The position numbers were made by a program, and so were the translations under genes. Of a DNA stretch of 64,000 nucleotides, positions 42,041-50,673 are shown one piece after another (position 1 is the stretch's first letter; every line of letters starts with the position of its first letter). The notes beneath the pieces were generated by a model, which did not search any database, was not told the DNA's origin, and was given only the letters and a program-made list of their open reading frames with translations. Source of the DNA: Mycobacterium yunnanensis (GTDB lineage: Bacteria > Actinomycetota > Actinomycetes > Mycobacteriales > Mycobacteriaceae); the NCBI RefSeq assembly GCF_025823185.1, contig NZ_JACKVK010000009.1, forward strand, positions 248,001 to 312,000, given 5' to 3'.

Positions 42041-43027
42041 ATGACAGGGGTGGCAACCAGCGAGCAGCGTGACGGCGTCGACCTGACCAACCTCGACGAG
42101 CCGCTGACCCCCGAGGCCAACGCCACCAAGCGTGACCTGGTCGACTACCTCGACGCGGTCGCCGACCGGATGCTGCCGGGACTGACGGGACGCCCGCTGA
42201 CCGTGTTGCGGGTGCTCCGGGGCCGGGCGCCGTTCATGCAGAAGAACGTGCCCAAGTACACCCCCGACTGGGTGCGAACCGTGTCGCTCTGGGCCGAGGC
42301 ATCCCACCGGGAGGTTCACTACGCGCTGTGCGACGACCGTCGCACGCTGTTGTGGTTGGCCAATCAACGCGCCGTGGAGTACCACCCCACCCTCGGACTG
42401 GCCGAGAACGTCTACCGCCCGACTCATTTGATCCTCGACCTCGACCCACCCGGGGACGACGACTTCGCCGCGGTGGTCGCCGTCGCGCACCTGGTGCGCC
42501 AAGCCCTCGCCGACAGCGGACTCGCCGGTGCGGTGAAGACCAGTGGCGCCAAGGGCATTCACGTCTTCGTCCCCGTCGACACGGGCGACACGGGCGACAC
42601 GGCCGCACCCGTCGAGGACGTTGCGGCCGCGACCCGCGCGCTGGCCGCTCGCGCCGAGGCGCTGAACCCCGACATCGCCACGACCGCGTTCATCGTGGAG
42701 GACCGCGCGGGCAAGGTGTTCGTCGACTCGACACGGGCCGGCGGCGCCACCGTTGCGGCGGCGTACAGCCCGCGACTGCGACCGGGGACGCCGGTCTCGT
42801 TCCCCCTAGACTGGTCCGACCTGGACCGGGTGTCCCCGTCGGACTTCACCGTGCACACCGCACTCGCGTTGCTCGACGGTCACGACCCCTGGCGCGACTC
42901 GATGCCCACGCCGCAGAGATTGCCCGACGACCTCGTCGCACAGGGGCGGACCATCCCCGTCGCCCGGGTGGCGGCGATGCACGAAGGCAAGCGCCGGGCC
43001 CGGGCCCGGCGGGCCACCGACGGCTAG
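42041..43027 (+). CDS. LigD-type polymerase/primase-like protein (Prim-Pol)
   Basis: A 328-residue stand-alone member of the archaeo-eukaryotic primase superfamily as found in the LigD polymerase domain. Metal-binding Asp pair: LILDLDPPGDDDF. Nucleotide-binding motif: KTSGAKGIHVFVP. Third catalytic Asp: KVFVDSTRAGG. Mycobacteria encode several such proteins (LigD-POL, PolD1/Prim-PolC, PolD2) that add NTPs or dNTPs during end joining or gap repair. Which paralogue this is cannot be settled here. A short nine-base repeat (GACACGGGC, about 42580-42600) codes TGDTGDT in a surface loop. Divergent from the DUF1622 gene with only 26 nt between starts. Confidence 0.87.
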   Translation: MTGVATSEQRDGVDLTNLDEPLTPEANATKRDLVDYLDAVADRMLPGLTGRPLTVLRVLRGRAPFMQKNVPKYTPDWVRTVSLWAEASHREVHYALCDDRRTLLWLANQRAVEYHPTLGLAENVYRPTHLILDLDPPGDDDFAAVVAVAHLVRQALADSGLAGAVKTSGAKGIHVFVPVDTGDTGDTAAPVEDVAAATRALAARAEALNPDIATTAFIVEDRAGKVFVDSTRAGGATVAAAYSPRLRPGTPVSFPLDWSDLDRVSPSDFTVHTALALLDGHDPWRDSMPTPQRLPDDLVAQGRTIPVARVAAMHEGKRRARARRATDG

Positions 43028-43045
43028 GGGACGGTCCGTCTCAGG

Positions 43046-44443
43046 TCATTCCGCGACGAAGTACATCCGCTTGTTGACGAATTCGTCCATGCCAAGCGGT
43101 CCCAGCTCGCGCCCGAAGCCGCTGCGCTTCACACCGCCGAACGGGACTTCCTGCCCTTCGTTGGCCGGGGTGTTGACGTTCGACATTCCGGACTCGAGAC
43201 GCCGGGCGATCTTCTCGGCGCGCTCGGTGTCGGTGCTGAACACCGCACCGCCGAGACCGTAGTCGGAGTCGTTGGCCAGTTCCAGGGCCTCGTCGTCGCT
43301 GGAGACGGAGTAGACGACCGCCACCGGTCCGAACAGCTCCTCGCGGTACGCGCGCATCTCCGGCGTGATGCCGGTCAGCACGGCGGGCGAGTAGTAGGCG
43401 GCGGGGCCCTCGCCGAGCACACCACCGGCGTGCAGCGTCGCGCCCTTGGACACGGCGTCCTGAACCTGCTCGTCCAAGATCTCGGCGGCCTTGCGTGAGG
43501 ACAGCGGCGAGAACGCGCCGTCCTGCAGCTTGGCCGGATCGCCGGGCTTGAGGTCCTTGGCACGTTCGACGAGCTGCCCGACGAAGTCGTCGAAGATGTC
43601 GTCGCTGACGATCATTCGCTTGTTCGAGTTACACGCCTGACCGGTGTTGCCAATCCTGGTGTCCCAGGCGAGGTCTGCCGCTGCCTTGACGTCGTCGGTG
43701 TCGAGCACCACGTAGGCGTCCGACCCGCCGAGTTCGAGCACGCACTTCTTCAGGTTGCGCCCCGCAATCGAGGCGACCACCGAACCGGCGCGCTCGGAGC
43801 CGGTCAGCGAGACCCCGACGACGCGGCGGTCGCCGATGATGTCCTCGATCTGGTCGTAGGAGGCAAAGATGTTGGTGTACACACCCTTTGGGATCCCCGC
43901 CTCGTCCATGAGCTCCTGCACGGCGAGTGCCGACTTGGGCACCGACTCGGCGTGCTTGAGGATGATCGTGTTGCCCAGCACCAGGTTTGGCGCGGCGAAC
44001 CGGGCGATCTGGTAGAAGGGGTAATTCCACGGCATGATGCCGAGCAGGGGGCCGATGGGCAGCCGCTGCACGTATGCCTTGCCCTTGGCGAAGGTCTTGA
44101 TCTCCTGATCGGCGGCCAGTTCCGGGCCCTCGGTGGCGAAGTACTCGAAGATGTCACCGCAGAAGTCCGCCTCGTCGACGGCTTCCTGCAGGGGCTTGCC
44201 CATCTCCTCGGTGGCGATGGCGCCGAGACGGGCCGAGTTCTCCCGGAACAGTTCGGCCACCCGAGTCACGATGCGGGCCCGCTCGGCGATCGGCAATTCG
44301 CGCCACGAACGGAACGCCGCGTCGGAGGCCGCGAGGGCGCTCTCGATCTCGGCCTCGGAGGCGAAGTCGAACGACTCACCAACGTCGCCGGTGGCGGGAT
44401 TGACCACTCGGTATTTCGGTTGAGTCGACACGGTCGCGGTCAT
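43046..44443 (-). CDS. NAD(P)-dependent (succinate-)semialdehyde dehydrogenase
   Basis: A 465-residue aldehyde dehydrogenase of the GabD/Sad group. PWNYPFYQIARF is the conserved N-terminal motif, the general base glutamate is in LELGGSDAYVVL, the nucleophile cysteine is in NTGQACNSNKR, and the C-terminal FGGVKRSGFGRELGP is typical of succinate-semialdehyde dehydrogenases. The ATG at 44443 (MTATVSTQPKY) has GAGGGAG upstream. It would oxidise an aldehyde to the acid, feeding the TCA cycle if succinic. No aminotransferase for GABA is adjacent. Confidence 0.88.
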   Translation of the reverse strand: MTATVSTQPKYRVVNPATGDVGESFDFASEAEIESALAASDAAFRSWRELPIAERARIVTRVAELFRENSARLGAIATEEMGKPLQEAVDEADFCGDIFEYFATEGPELAADQEIKTFAKGKAYVQRLPIGPLLGIMPWNYPFYQIARFAAPNLVLGNTIILKHAESVPKSALAVQELMDEAGIPKGVYTNIFASYDQIEDIIGDRRVVGVSLTGSERAGSVVASIAGRNLKKCVLELGGSDAYVVLDTDDVKAAADLAWDTRIGNTGQACNSNKRMIVSDDIFDDFVGQLVERAKDLKPGDPAKLQDGAFSPLSSRKAAEILDEQVQDAVSKGATLHAGGVLGEGPAAYYSPAVLTGITPEMRAYREELFGPVAVVYSVSSDDEALELANDSDYGLGGAVFSTDTERAEKIARRLESGMSNVNTPANEGQEVPFGGVKRSGFGRELGPLGMDEFVNKRMYFVAE

Positions 44444-44534
44444 GATGGGAACTCCCTCGGTAGTGACTAACGCCACCCAATCTAGTCACCGCGCGAATGC
44501 CGCGTCGCCCTATCCCGAACACCCGGGTGCTCGC

Positions 44535-45797
44535 TCAGGAGCCAGCTAACTGTGCGGCAGTCGGCCGTTCCCGCCCCAGCAGGAAGGATCCGCAGGCGAC
44601 GGTGATCGTCACCAGCATCACCACGGCCAAGGGCACGGCGGTGTGCTCGCCGCCGATGCCGACCAACGGGGACACCACCGCGCCGACGCCGAACTGCAGG
44701 GCCCCCAGCACCGCCGACGCCGATCCGGCGACCCCTGCCACGCCGGCGAGCGCCAGTGCCGTGGCGTTGCCGAAGACCAGCCCCAGGCTCGCCACGGCCA
44801 CCCACAGCGGCAGCGCCAACAGCCATGCGGGCGCCCCGACCGCCACGACGACCACGATCACGACGACCGCGGTCAGGCACAGCGCGAACCCCGTGCCGGC
44901 CAGCCCGCGTACGGAGCGTCTACCGGCCAGTCTGGCCGATATCGCACTGAACCCAGCGAGCCCAAGTGCGTTGACGCCGAACGCGATTCCGTACTGCACC
45001 TCGTTGAATCCCATCATCACCTGGTAGACGAAGGGCGAGGCGGAGATGTAGGCCATCATCGTCGCGAAGGCGAACGCGAATGCCACCGCGTTGCCGAGGT
45101 AGACGCGCGAGCCGAGGGCGCGCAGCACCGACGGGGACCCGGCCCGAGCGGAGCGCGCTGCCGCGCGACGTGTGCCGGTGTGCGTTTCGCGGACAACGGC
45201 GACGACGCCGACGAACATGGCCGCGACGATGCCGAAGACCACCCAGAGCACGCCCCGCCACCCGACGGGACCGACCAGGACGCTCCCGAGCACCGGCGCC
45301 ACCACGGGCGCGATACCGCCGACGAGCATCATCAGGCTGAACGCCCGCGCCGCGGCGGCCCCCACGGCGAGATCGGAGATGATCGCGCGGCCGATCACCA
45401 TGCCTGCGGCACCGGTGACGCCCTGAGCGAATCTGGCGGCGATCAACACCTCCACCGTCGGCGCCAGGGCGGTGACGGCGCTGGCGATTAGGCACAGCGC
45501 GGACCCCACCACCAGAGGCCGCAGCCTGCCGAAGCGATCCGACAGCGGCCCGAAGACCAACTGGCCAAGGGCAATTCCGACGAGGAAGGCAGTCAGCGTC
45601 AACTGGATCGACGTGGCCGTGGTGTGCAGGTCATTGGTCATGGTCGGAAACGCCGACAGGTAGAGGTCGGTGGCGAAGGGCGCCACCGCCGACAGCAGAG
45701 CCAGGACGAGCAGCAGCGGCCCGGTGATCGCGGGGCGGTGCTCCTCGGTGGCGAGCAGTCGTTCCATCCGCTCGGCGTCGTCGGCCTTCGTCGTCAT
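44535..45797 (-). CDS. MFS drug efflux transporter, Bcr/CflA subfamily
   Basis: A 420-residue transporter with 12 predicted membrane segments. Family marks: PFATDLYLSAFPTM in segment 1, LTAFLVGIALGQLVFGPLSD and the motif A DRFGRLRPL, and the motif C region in segment 5. Bcr/CflA pumps export bicyclomycin, chloramphenicol and related compounds by proton antiport. ATG at 45797 has GGAGGATG upstream. Divergent from a MarR regulator, the usual arrangement for a substrate-inducible pump. Confidence 0.88.
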   Translation of the reverse strand: MTTKADDAERMERLLATEEHRPAITGPLLLVLALLSAVAPFATDLYLSAFPTMTNDLHTTATSIQLTLTAFLVGIALGQLVFGPLSDRFGRLRPLVVGSALCLIASAVTALAPTVEVLIAARFAQGVTGAAGMVIGRAIISDLAVGAAAARAFSLMMLVGGIAPVVAPVLGSVLVGPVGWRGVLWVVFGIVAAMFVGVVAVVRETHTGTRRAAARSARAGSPSVLRALGSRVYLGNAVAFAFAFATMMAYISASPFVYQVMMGFNEVQYGIAFGVNALGLAGFSAISARLAGRRSVRGLAGTGFALCLTAVVVIVVVVAVGAPAWLLALPLWVAVASLGLVFGNATALALAGVAGVAGSASAVLGALQFGVGAVVSPLVGIGGEHTAVPLAVVMLVTITVACGSFLLGRERPTAAQLAGS

Positions 45798-45812
45798 CTC
45801 ACATCCTCCATT

Positions 45813-45859
45813 AGCTATGTTGGAGTAACTATACATTCATAGCTTCATCGGCGTACCGT
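45813..45859. promoter_or_regulatory. Divergent promoters and inverted repeat between efflux pump and marR
   Basis: An inverted repeat AGCTATG (45813-45819)/CATAGCT (45838-45844) encloses TATAGT on the minus strand (45828-45833), a good -10 for the pump. On the plus strand TACCGT (45854-45859) lies 7 nt before the marR ATG, a leaderless arrangement. This AT-rich patch stands out from the GC-rich surroundings and is a natural MarR operator. Confidence 0.65.
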
Positions 45860-45866
45860 CGGATCC

Positions 45867-46322
45867 ATGGCCCGCGCCCAGACACCCACCGACCGCGGAT
45901 CGGTCCTTGCCGACCTGGCGGACGCGATCATGCATGCCGCGCGCCTCATCCGGTCCTGGGACCAAGCCGCCGAGACCGTGGTTCCGCTGTCGACGGTCGA
46001 GGCGGCGGTGCTCGAGTACGTCGACCGGCACCCCGGCTGCCGGCCCAGCGACGTGGCCCGAGATCTTCGGATGCGCAGCAGCAACTTCAGCGCCGCGCTG
46101 CGCGTCCTCGACGAGCAGGGGTTCGTCGAGCGGCGCAGCGACCCGACGGACGGTCGCACGGCCAACCTCGTCGTCACGGCGCTGGCCAAACGCAACATCG
46201 ACGTCATCCGGACGCGGCGGGCGGCACTCCTCGCCACCGCACTGGGCGACGAACCCACGCGCGTCGAGGACGCCCGCGAGCTGCTCGACCGCCTCAGAAG
46301 CACGCCGGCGACAGTCGACTGA
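45867..46322 (+). CDS. MarR-family transcriptional regulator
   Basis: A 151-residue winged-helix protein: PLSTVEAAVLEYVDRHPGC, PSDVARDLRMRSSNFSAALR (recognition helix), and the wing VERRSDPTDGRTANLVVT with the conserved D-R pair. It should repress itself and the divergent Bcr/CflA pump until a ligand, probably a pump substrate, is bound. Confidence 0.88.
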   Translation: MARAQTPTDRGSVLADLADAIMHAARLIRSWDQAAETVVPLSTVEAAVLEYVDRHPGCRPSDVARDLRMRSSNFSAALRVLDEQGFVERRSDPTDGRTANLVVTALAKRNIDVIRTRRAALLATALGDEPTRVEDARELLDRLRSTPATVD

Positions 46323-46328
46323 CCGACG

Positions 46329-48470
46329 TCAGTCGGGCATGGCCGCGACGATCCGGTCCGGCGTGAACGGCAGACTCCGCACCCGCACGCCGATGGCGTC
46401 GTAGATCGCGTTGGCGATGGCGGCCACCGTGGGACCCTGCGCAGTCTCGCCCACCCCCAGCGACGGGTTCCCGCCGTCCGGCATCAACTCGACGTCGACC
46501 GACGGCACTTCGGAGAACGTCAGGATGGGGTACGTCTCCCAGGTGTCGCTCGTGACCGACCGGTCGTCGAAGCGGACCCTCTCCTTCAACGCCCAACTGG
46601 TGGCCTGGATGGCACCGCCCTCGATCTGGTTCTCCGCACCGTCGGGGTTGACCACGAGGCCGGCGTCCACCACCACCACGAGCCTGCGCACCCGCACCTC
46701 GCTGGTGGCCTCCACCTCGGCCACCACCGCGCAGTACGCGCTGGTGTTCTTGTACCGGGCATAGGCGACCCCCACGCCCCGAGACTCCACGGCCACCCGC
46801 TGGGCCCAGCCCGCGCGTTGCGCAGCCGCCTCCAGCACCGCACGCCCACGCGGATCCTCGAGGTGGGCGAGTCGGTACTCGACCGGATCGCGACCCGCGG
46901 CGACCGCCAGTTCGTCCATGAACGACTCGATTGCGAATACGTTGACGAACGCGCCGAGCGAACGAAGTGCGGACGTGCGCAACGGCATCACCGACAACAG
47001 GTGGTTGACCACGCGGGTACGGGGAAAGGCGTACCCCGGCACGGCGTTGCGACTGGCCCCGCCGCCGTTGGCCAGCGGTGGCTCCCCCGCCGCCGCGATC
47101 TGTTGCCCACCGCGGCGATGGCTCGCAGCCAGCAGTCCCACCGCGTCGACGAAACCTGGCCGGGTGACGTGACCGTTGCCCCACACGTCATGGCGCCACC
47201 TCAGCACGGCACCGTCCTGGTCGACCTCGGCGGCGATCCGCACCACCGCAGCCGGACCGAAGGGCGCCCACCCCAGTTCGTCGGGACGCGACCACACCAC
47301 CTGTACTGGACGACCCGGAACGGCCAGCGCCAGCAGGGCCGCGTCCAGCGCGACGTCGTCGGCGCCGTTGTGCCCATAGCACCCCGCGCCAGGCACGTGC
47401 AGCACCACGATGCGACTCTCGGCGACGTCCAACGCCCGCGACAGCTCCCGGCGCAGCAGGTAGACACCTTGGCTGTGCGTCCACACCGTCAGCCGCGCGT
47501 CGTCACCCCGGCCGGTGACCAGTGCCGTGGCCGTCGACGGGCCCATCGACGCATGGGCCAGGTACGGCCTGTCGTAACGGGCTTCGTGAAACTCGTTGCC
47601 GCCATCGGCAACCGGGTCGTTCCCGCCGTCGTCGGCGATGACCGTCTCGACCGCGGGCGCCGACGTCAGGAAGGCTGGAAGATCGGACTCGTCGGGCAGC
47701 GTCGCCCGCTCGTCCCACACGGCGTCGGCCCGAAGCCGTTCGACGGCGCGGAGCGCCGCCTCCTCCCGCTCGGCGACCACGGCGAGGAAGTCGCCGTCGC
47801 GGACGACCGTCAGCACGCCCGGCGACGCCAGCGTCGCCGCGGTGTCCACCGACCGCAGCGCCGCGGCGCGCGATGGCGGTCTGACGACGCGGCCGTAGAC
47901 CATCCCCGGCAAGTGGAGATCGTGGGCGAACCGCGGCCGCCCGGCCACCTTGTCGGGCAGGTCCACCCGGGGCACGCGGGTACCCACGACGCTGCGCTCG
48001 GAGGCCGCCTTGGTCGGCGCGACACCGGTCACGCGACGATGCAGCAGGTCCGCGTGCGCCACGTCCCAGAAGGCCACCGACCGGCCGTCCGGTGTGGTGA
48101 CGACGCCGTTGGTCACCGTCAGGGCGTCGGGCGTCACGTCCCACCGGCGCGCGGCTTCCTCGAGCAGTGCAGCCCTGGCCTCGGCGGCGGCCATCCGCAG
48201 CGCGGCACCGGAGTGCTGGATCGACAGGCTGCCCGCGGTGTACCCCTCGTTGGGGCTGACACCCGTCGCCGCGGCCGTCATCCGAATCGCGGCGACGTCG
48301 ACGTCCAACTCCTCGGCCACGATCTGCGCAAGCGCGGTCAACACGCCCTGCCCGAGTTCGACCTTGCCGGAACGCACCTCGACGATTCCGTCCGGTGCGA
48401 GTCGCACCCAGTCGTCGACCATGGGATTGGCCACGATCGACTGCGGCAGGTCTGCCGCGACGGCCGTCAC
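46329..48470 (-). CDS. Molybdenum hydroxylase, Mo-binding subunit (IorB-like)
   Basis: A 713-residue xanthine oxidase-family Mo-cofactor subunit. It begins with the aldehyde-oxidase-like EVRSGKVELGQGVLTALAQI, contains the cofactor-contact regions VPGAGCYGHNGADDVALD and RSLGAFVNVFAIESFMDEL, and has the catalytic glutamate in SLGVGETAQGPTVAAIANA. Architecture matches isoquinoline 1-oxidoreductase beta, which hydroxylates N-heterocycles or aldehydes with water as oxygen source. The GTG at 48470 overlaps the stop of the [2Fe-2S] subunit (GTGA). No FAD subunit gene and no signal peptide are seen. Confidence 0.88.
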   Translation of the reverse strand: MTAVAADLPQSIVANPMVDDWVRLAPDGIVEVRSGKVELGQGVLTALAQIVAEELDVDVAAIRMTAAATGVSPNEGYTAGSLSIQHSGAALRMAAAEARAALLEEAARRWDVTPDALTVTNGVVTTPDGRSVAFWDVAHADLLHRRVTGVAPTKAASERSVVGTRVPRVDLPDKVAGRPRFAHDLHLPGMVYGRVVRPPSRAAALRSVDTAATLASPGVLTVVRDGDFLAVVAEREEAALRAVERLRADAVWDERATLPDESDLPAFLTSAPAVETVIADDGGNDPVADGGNEFHEARYDRPYLAHASMGPSTATALVTGRGDDARLTVWTHSQGVYLLRRELSRALDVAESRIVVLHVPGAGCYGHNGADDVALDAALLALAVPGRPVQVVWSRPDELGWAPFGPAAVVRIAAEVDQDGAVLRWRHDVWGNGHVTRPGFVDAVGLLAASHRRGGQQIAAAGEPPLANGGGASRNAVPGYAFPRTRVVNHLLSVMPLRTSALRSLGAFVNVFAIESFMDELAVAAGRDPVEYRLAHLEDPRGRAVLEAAAQRAGWAQRVAVESRGVGVAYARYKNTSAYCAVVAEVEATSEVRVRRLVVVVDAGLVVNPDGAENQIEGGAIQATSWALKERVRFDDRSVTSDTWETYPILTFSEVPSVDVELMPDGGNPSLGVGETAQGPTVAAIANAIYDAIGVRVRSLPFTPDRIVAAMPD

Positions 48471-48940
48471 CGCTGGCCTCGGCTGCGTAGTTCGTCCGCG
48501 GCCGACAGCACCGCGCGCACGATCCGGTTGTGCGCACCGCACCGGCACAGGTTGCCGTCGAGCGCCCGGCGCACCTCCGCCTCCGACGGGTCGGGGGTGC
48601 GCTCGAGCAGGGCTGCCGCGGAGATCACGATTCCGGAGATGCAGTAGCCACACTGCGCGGCCTGGCCCTCGACGATCGCCGAGACCACGGGGTGTGGATC
48701 CTCGGCGCTGCCCAGTCCCTCGACGGTCGTGATCTCGTGACCCTCGAGACCTCCGACGGGGACGTCACAGGAGTATCTGGGTTGGCCGTCGACCAGGACC
48801 ATGCAGGATCCGCACAGTGCGAGGCCGCAGCCGAATCGGGTTCCCTTCAGCCCCAGATGGTTTCGTAGAACGTAGAGCAGGACGGTGTCGGGCTCGACCC
48901 CTACCTGCTCGAGGTTGCCGTTGACCGACAGCGCGGTCAT
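48467..48940 (-). CDS. Molybdenum hydroxylase, [2Fe-2S] subunit (IorA/CoxS-like)
   Basis: A 157-residue protein with two [2Fe-2S] clusters: plant-type cysteines in RFGCGLALCGSCMVLVDG plus YSCDV, and the alpha-helical cluster in QCGYCISG and LCRCGAHNRIV. It carries electrons away from the Mo site. ATG at 48940 (MTALSVNGNLEQ). Coupled to the Mo subunit by a 4-nt overlap. Confidence 0.92.
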   Translation of the reverse strand: MTALSVNGNLEQVGVEPDTVLLYVLRNHLGLKGTRFGCGLALCGSCMVLVDGQPRYSCDVPVGGLEGHEITTVEGLGSAEDPHPVVSAIVEGQAAQCGYCISGIVISAAALLERTPDPSEAEVRRALDGNLCRCGAHNRIVRAVLSAADELRSRGQR

Positions 48941-49019
48941 GGTCGACTCCACCTCAACGTCCTGCACGGCTCCATGGTGCTCTCTTCTGAGAACGGGGGC
49001 CAACCCCAGGCTCGGGCTC

Positions 49020-49025
49020 TAGCCT
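49020..49025 (+). promoter_or_regulatory. Leaderless-type -10 hexamer before membrane protein gene
   Basis: TAGCCT ends 6 nt before the GTG at 49032 and no Shine-Dalgarno is present. Confidence 0.45.
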
Positions 49026-49031
49026 GATCCG

Positions 49032-49589
49032 GTGATTCCCGAGGACTATCGCGAATTCTTCGTCGCGGCCGCCGGCGCGTCCGGCGCGCTGATCGGCCTG
49101 CTGTTCGTAGCGGTGTCGGTGTTCCCCGAGCAGGCCCGCCAGGCCACGACCCGGGTCGGATTCAACTCCCGCGCCTCGGCCGCGCTCCTGGTGTTCACCA
49201 ATGCCCTCGTCATATCGCTCGCCGCGCTGGTACCGGGCGTCAGCCTGGGGTGGTGGGCAGTGGTCGCCGGCGTCACCGTTCTGACGTTCGCCGCCGGCAC
49301 GGCGCGATCGGTGGCCGGCCCGGCCCGTCGACGCGGCCACCGCGCCGAATCACTCTGGCTCATCGCGGGATTGACGATCATCGGCGGCTGGGAGGTGTAC
49401 GCAGGCGTTCGGCTGATCGCCGGCCTCGACCTGGGTGCGGTGCAGGCGCTGAACTACGTCGTCATCGGCGACCTCGCCTACGGCATCGCCCGGGCCTGGC
49501 AGTTGATCGGGTTGCGTGACACGGGGGTCGTGTCGTCGCTTCGCTTGATCGCCGGCCGCGACCCCGACGCGACGGGGCTGCAAGACTGA
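49032..49589 (+). CDS. Membrane protein, unknown
   Basis: A 185-residue protein with about five hydrophobic segments (for example AAAGASGALIGLLFVAVSVF, AALLVFTNALVISLAALVPG, WWAVVAGVTVLTFAAG). Start IPEDYREFFVAAAGASGALI is seen in uncharacterised actinobacterial membrane proteins. No catalytic motif. It precedes the threonine aldolase gene by 4 nt and may share its transcript. Confidence 0.7.
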   Translation: MIPEDYREFFVAAAGASGALIGLLFVAVSVFPEQARQATTRVGFNSRASAALLVFTNALVISLAALVPGVSLGWWAVVAGVTVLTFAAGTARSVAGPARRRGHRAESLWLIAGLTIIGGWEVYAGVRLIAGLDLGAVQALNYVVIGDLAYGIARAWQLIGLRDTGVVSSLRLIAGRDPDATGLQD

Positions 49590-49593
49590 GGGT

Positions 49594-50673
49594 ATGGTCG
49601 ACACCCTCCACGACACCGAATACCGGGGCTTCGCGAGCGACAACTACGCCGGCGTCCATCCCGAGGTGATCGACGCCTTGACCGCAGCCAACGGCGGCCA
49701 CCAGGTGGCCTACGGCGGTGACGCCTACACCGCGCGGTTGCAGGAGGTCCTGCGGGCGGAGTTCGGCGACGCCACCGAGGCGTTCCCGGTGTTCAACGGC
49801 ACCGGCGCCAACGTCGTCGCCCTGACGTCGATGATGCCGCGCTGGGGCGCGGTGATCTGCTGCGACACCGCGCACGTGAACACCGACGAGGGCGGCGCAC
49901 CCGAACGCGTCAGCGGCCTCAAGCTGCTGACCGTGGCGACGCCGAACGGCAAGCTCACCCCGGAGTCGATCGCCACGCAGGCCTGGGGGTGGGGTGACGA
50001 GCACCGCGCGCAGCCGCTGACCGTCAGCATCACCCAAACCACCGAACTCGGCACGCTGTACACCCCCGAACAGGTGCGCTCGATCGCCGACTTCGCCCAC
50101 GGGCACGGCATGGCCGTGCACATGGACGGCGCGCGCATCTGGAATGCGGCCGCCGCGCTTGGCGTGCCGCTGCGGGAGTTCACCTCGGACGCCGGGGTCG
50201 ACGTGCTCAGCTTCGGCGGCACCAAGAACGGGTTGCTGGGTGCCGAGGCCGTCGTCGTCTTCGATCCCACGCGCGTCGAGGGCATGCCGTACCTGCGCAA
50301 GCTCAGCATGCAGCTGGCCAGCAAGATGCGCTTCACCAGCGCACAACTGCTCGCCTTGTTCGCCGACGGCCTGGGGCTGCGCTCTGCTGAGCACGCCAAC
50401 GCCATGGCGGCGCGGCTCCGGGGCGCGTTCGACGCCGATCCCGTCGACGGGCTGTCCTTCAGTCAGGCCACCGAGGCGAACGCCGTATTCGCCCGACTAC
50501 CCAACGCGGCCGCCGACCGGATCCGCGAACGCGTGCGGTTCTACGACTGGGATCGTGCCGCCGGACTGGTGCGCTGGATGTGTTCGTGGGACACCACCGA
50601 GGCCGACGTCGACGGGTTCGTCACCGCGATCCGGGAGGAAATGGCCCAGGAGCCAACTACGTTGGTGTCATGA
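49594..50673 (+). CDS. Low-specificity L-threonine aldolase
   Basis: A 359-residue PLP lyase of the threonine aldolase/beta-eliminating lyase family (threonine to glycine plus acetaldehyde). Motifs: GFASDNYAGVHPEV at the start, AYGGDAYTARLQEV, VFNGTGANVVALTSM, the PLP aspartate in MAVHMDGARIWNAAAALG and the Schiff-base lysine in DVLSFGGTKNGLLGAEA. Stop overlaps the next start (ATGA), coupling it to the SGNH enzyme. Confidence 0.9.
   Translation: MVDTLHDTEYRGFASDNYAGVHPEVIDALTAANGGHQVAYGGDAYTARLQEVLRAEFGDATEAFPVFNGTGANVVALTSMMPRWGAVICCDTAHVNTDEGGAPERVSGLKLLTVATPNGKLTPESIATQAWGWGDEHRAQPLTVSITQTTELGTLYTPEQVRSIADFAHGHGMAVHMDGARIWNAAAALGVPLREFTSDAGVDVLSFGGTKNGLLGAEAVVVFDPTRVEGMPYLRKLSMQLASKMRFTSAQLLALFADGLGLRSAEHANAMAARLRGAFDADPVDGLSFSQATEANAVFARLPNAAADRIRERVRFYDWDRAAGLVRWMCSWDTTEADVDGFVTAIREEMAQEPTTLVS

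Noticed and set aside
42580..42602. Short GACACGGGC repeat as a regulatory or mobile feature
   Set aside because: Only two to three copies inside the polymerase coding sequence, giving a TGD loop; too little to call separately.
46818..48647. 609-residue plus-strand open frame opposite the Mo hydroxylase
   Set aside because: Arginine- and glycine-rich shadow; the minus strand has the complete Mo-cofactor enzyme.
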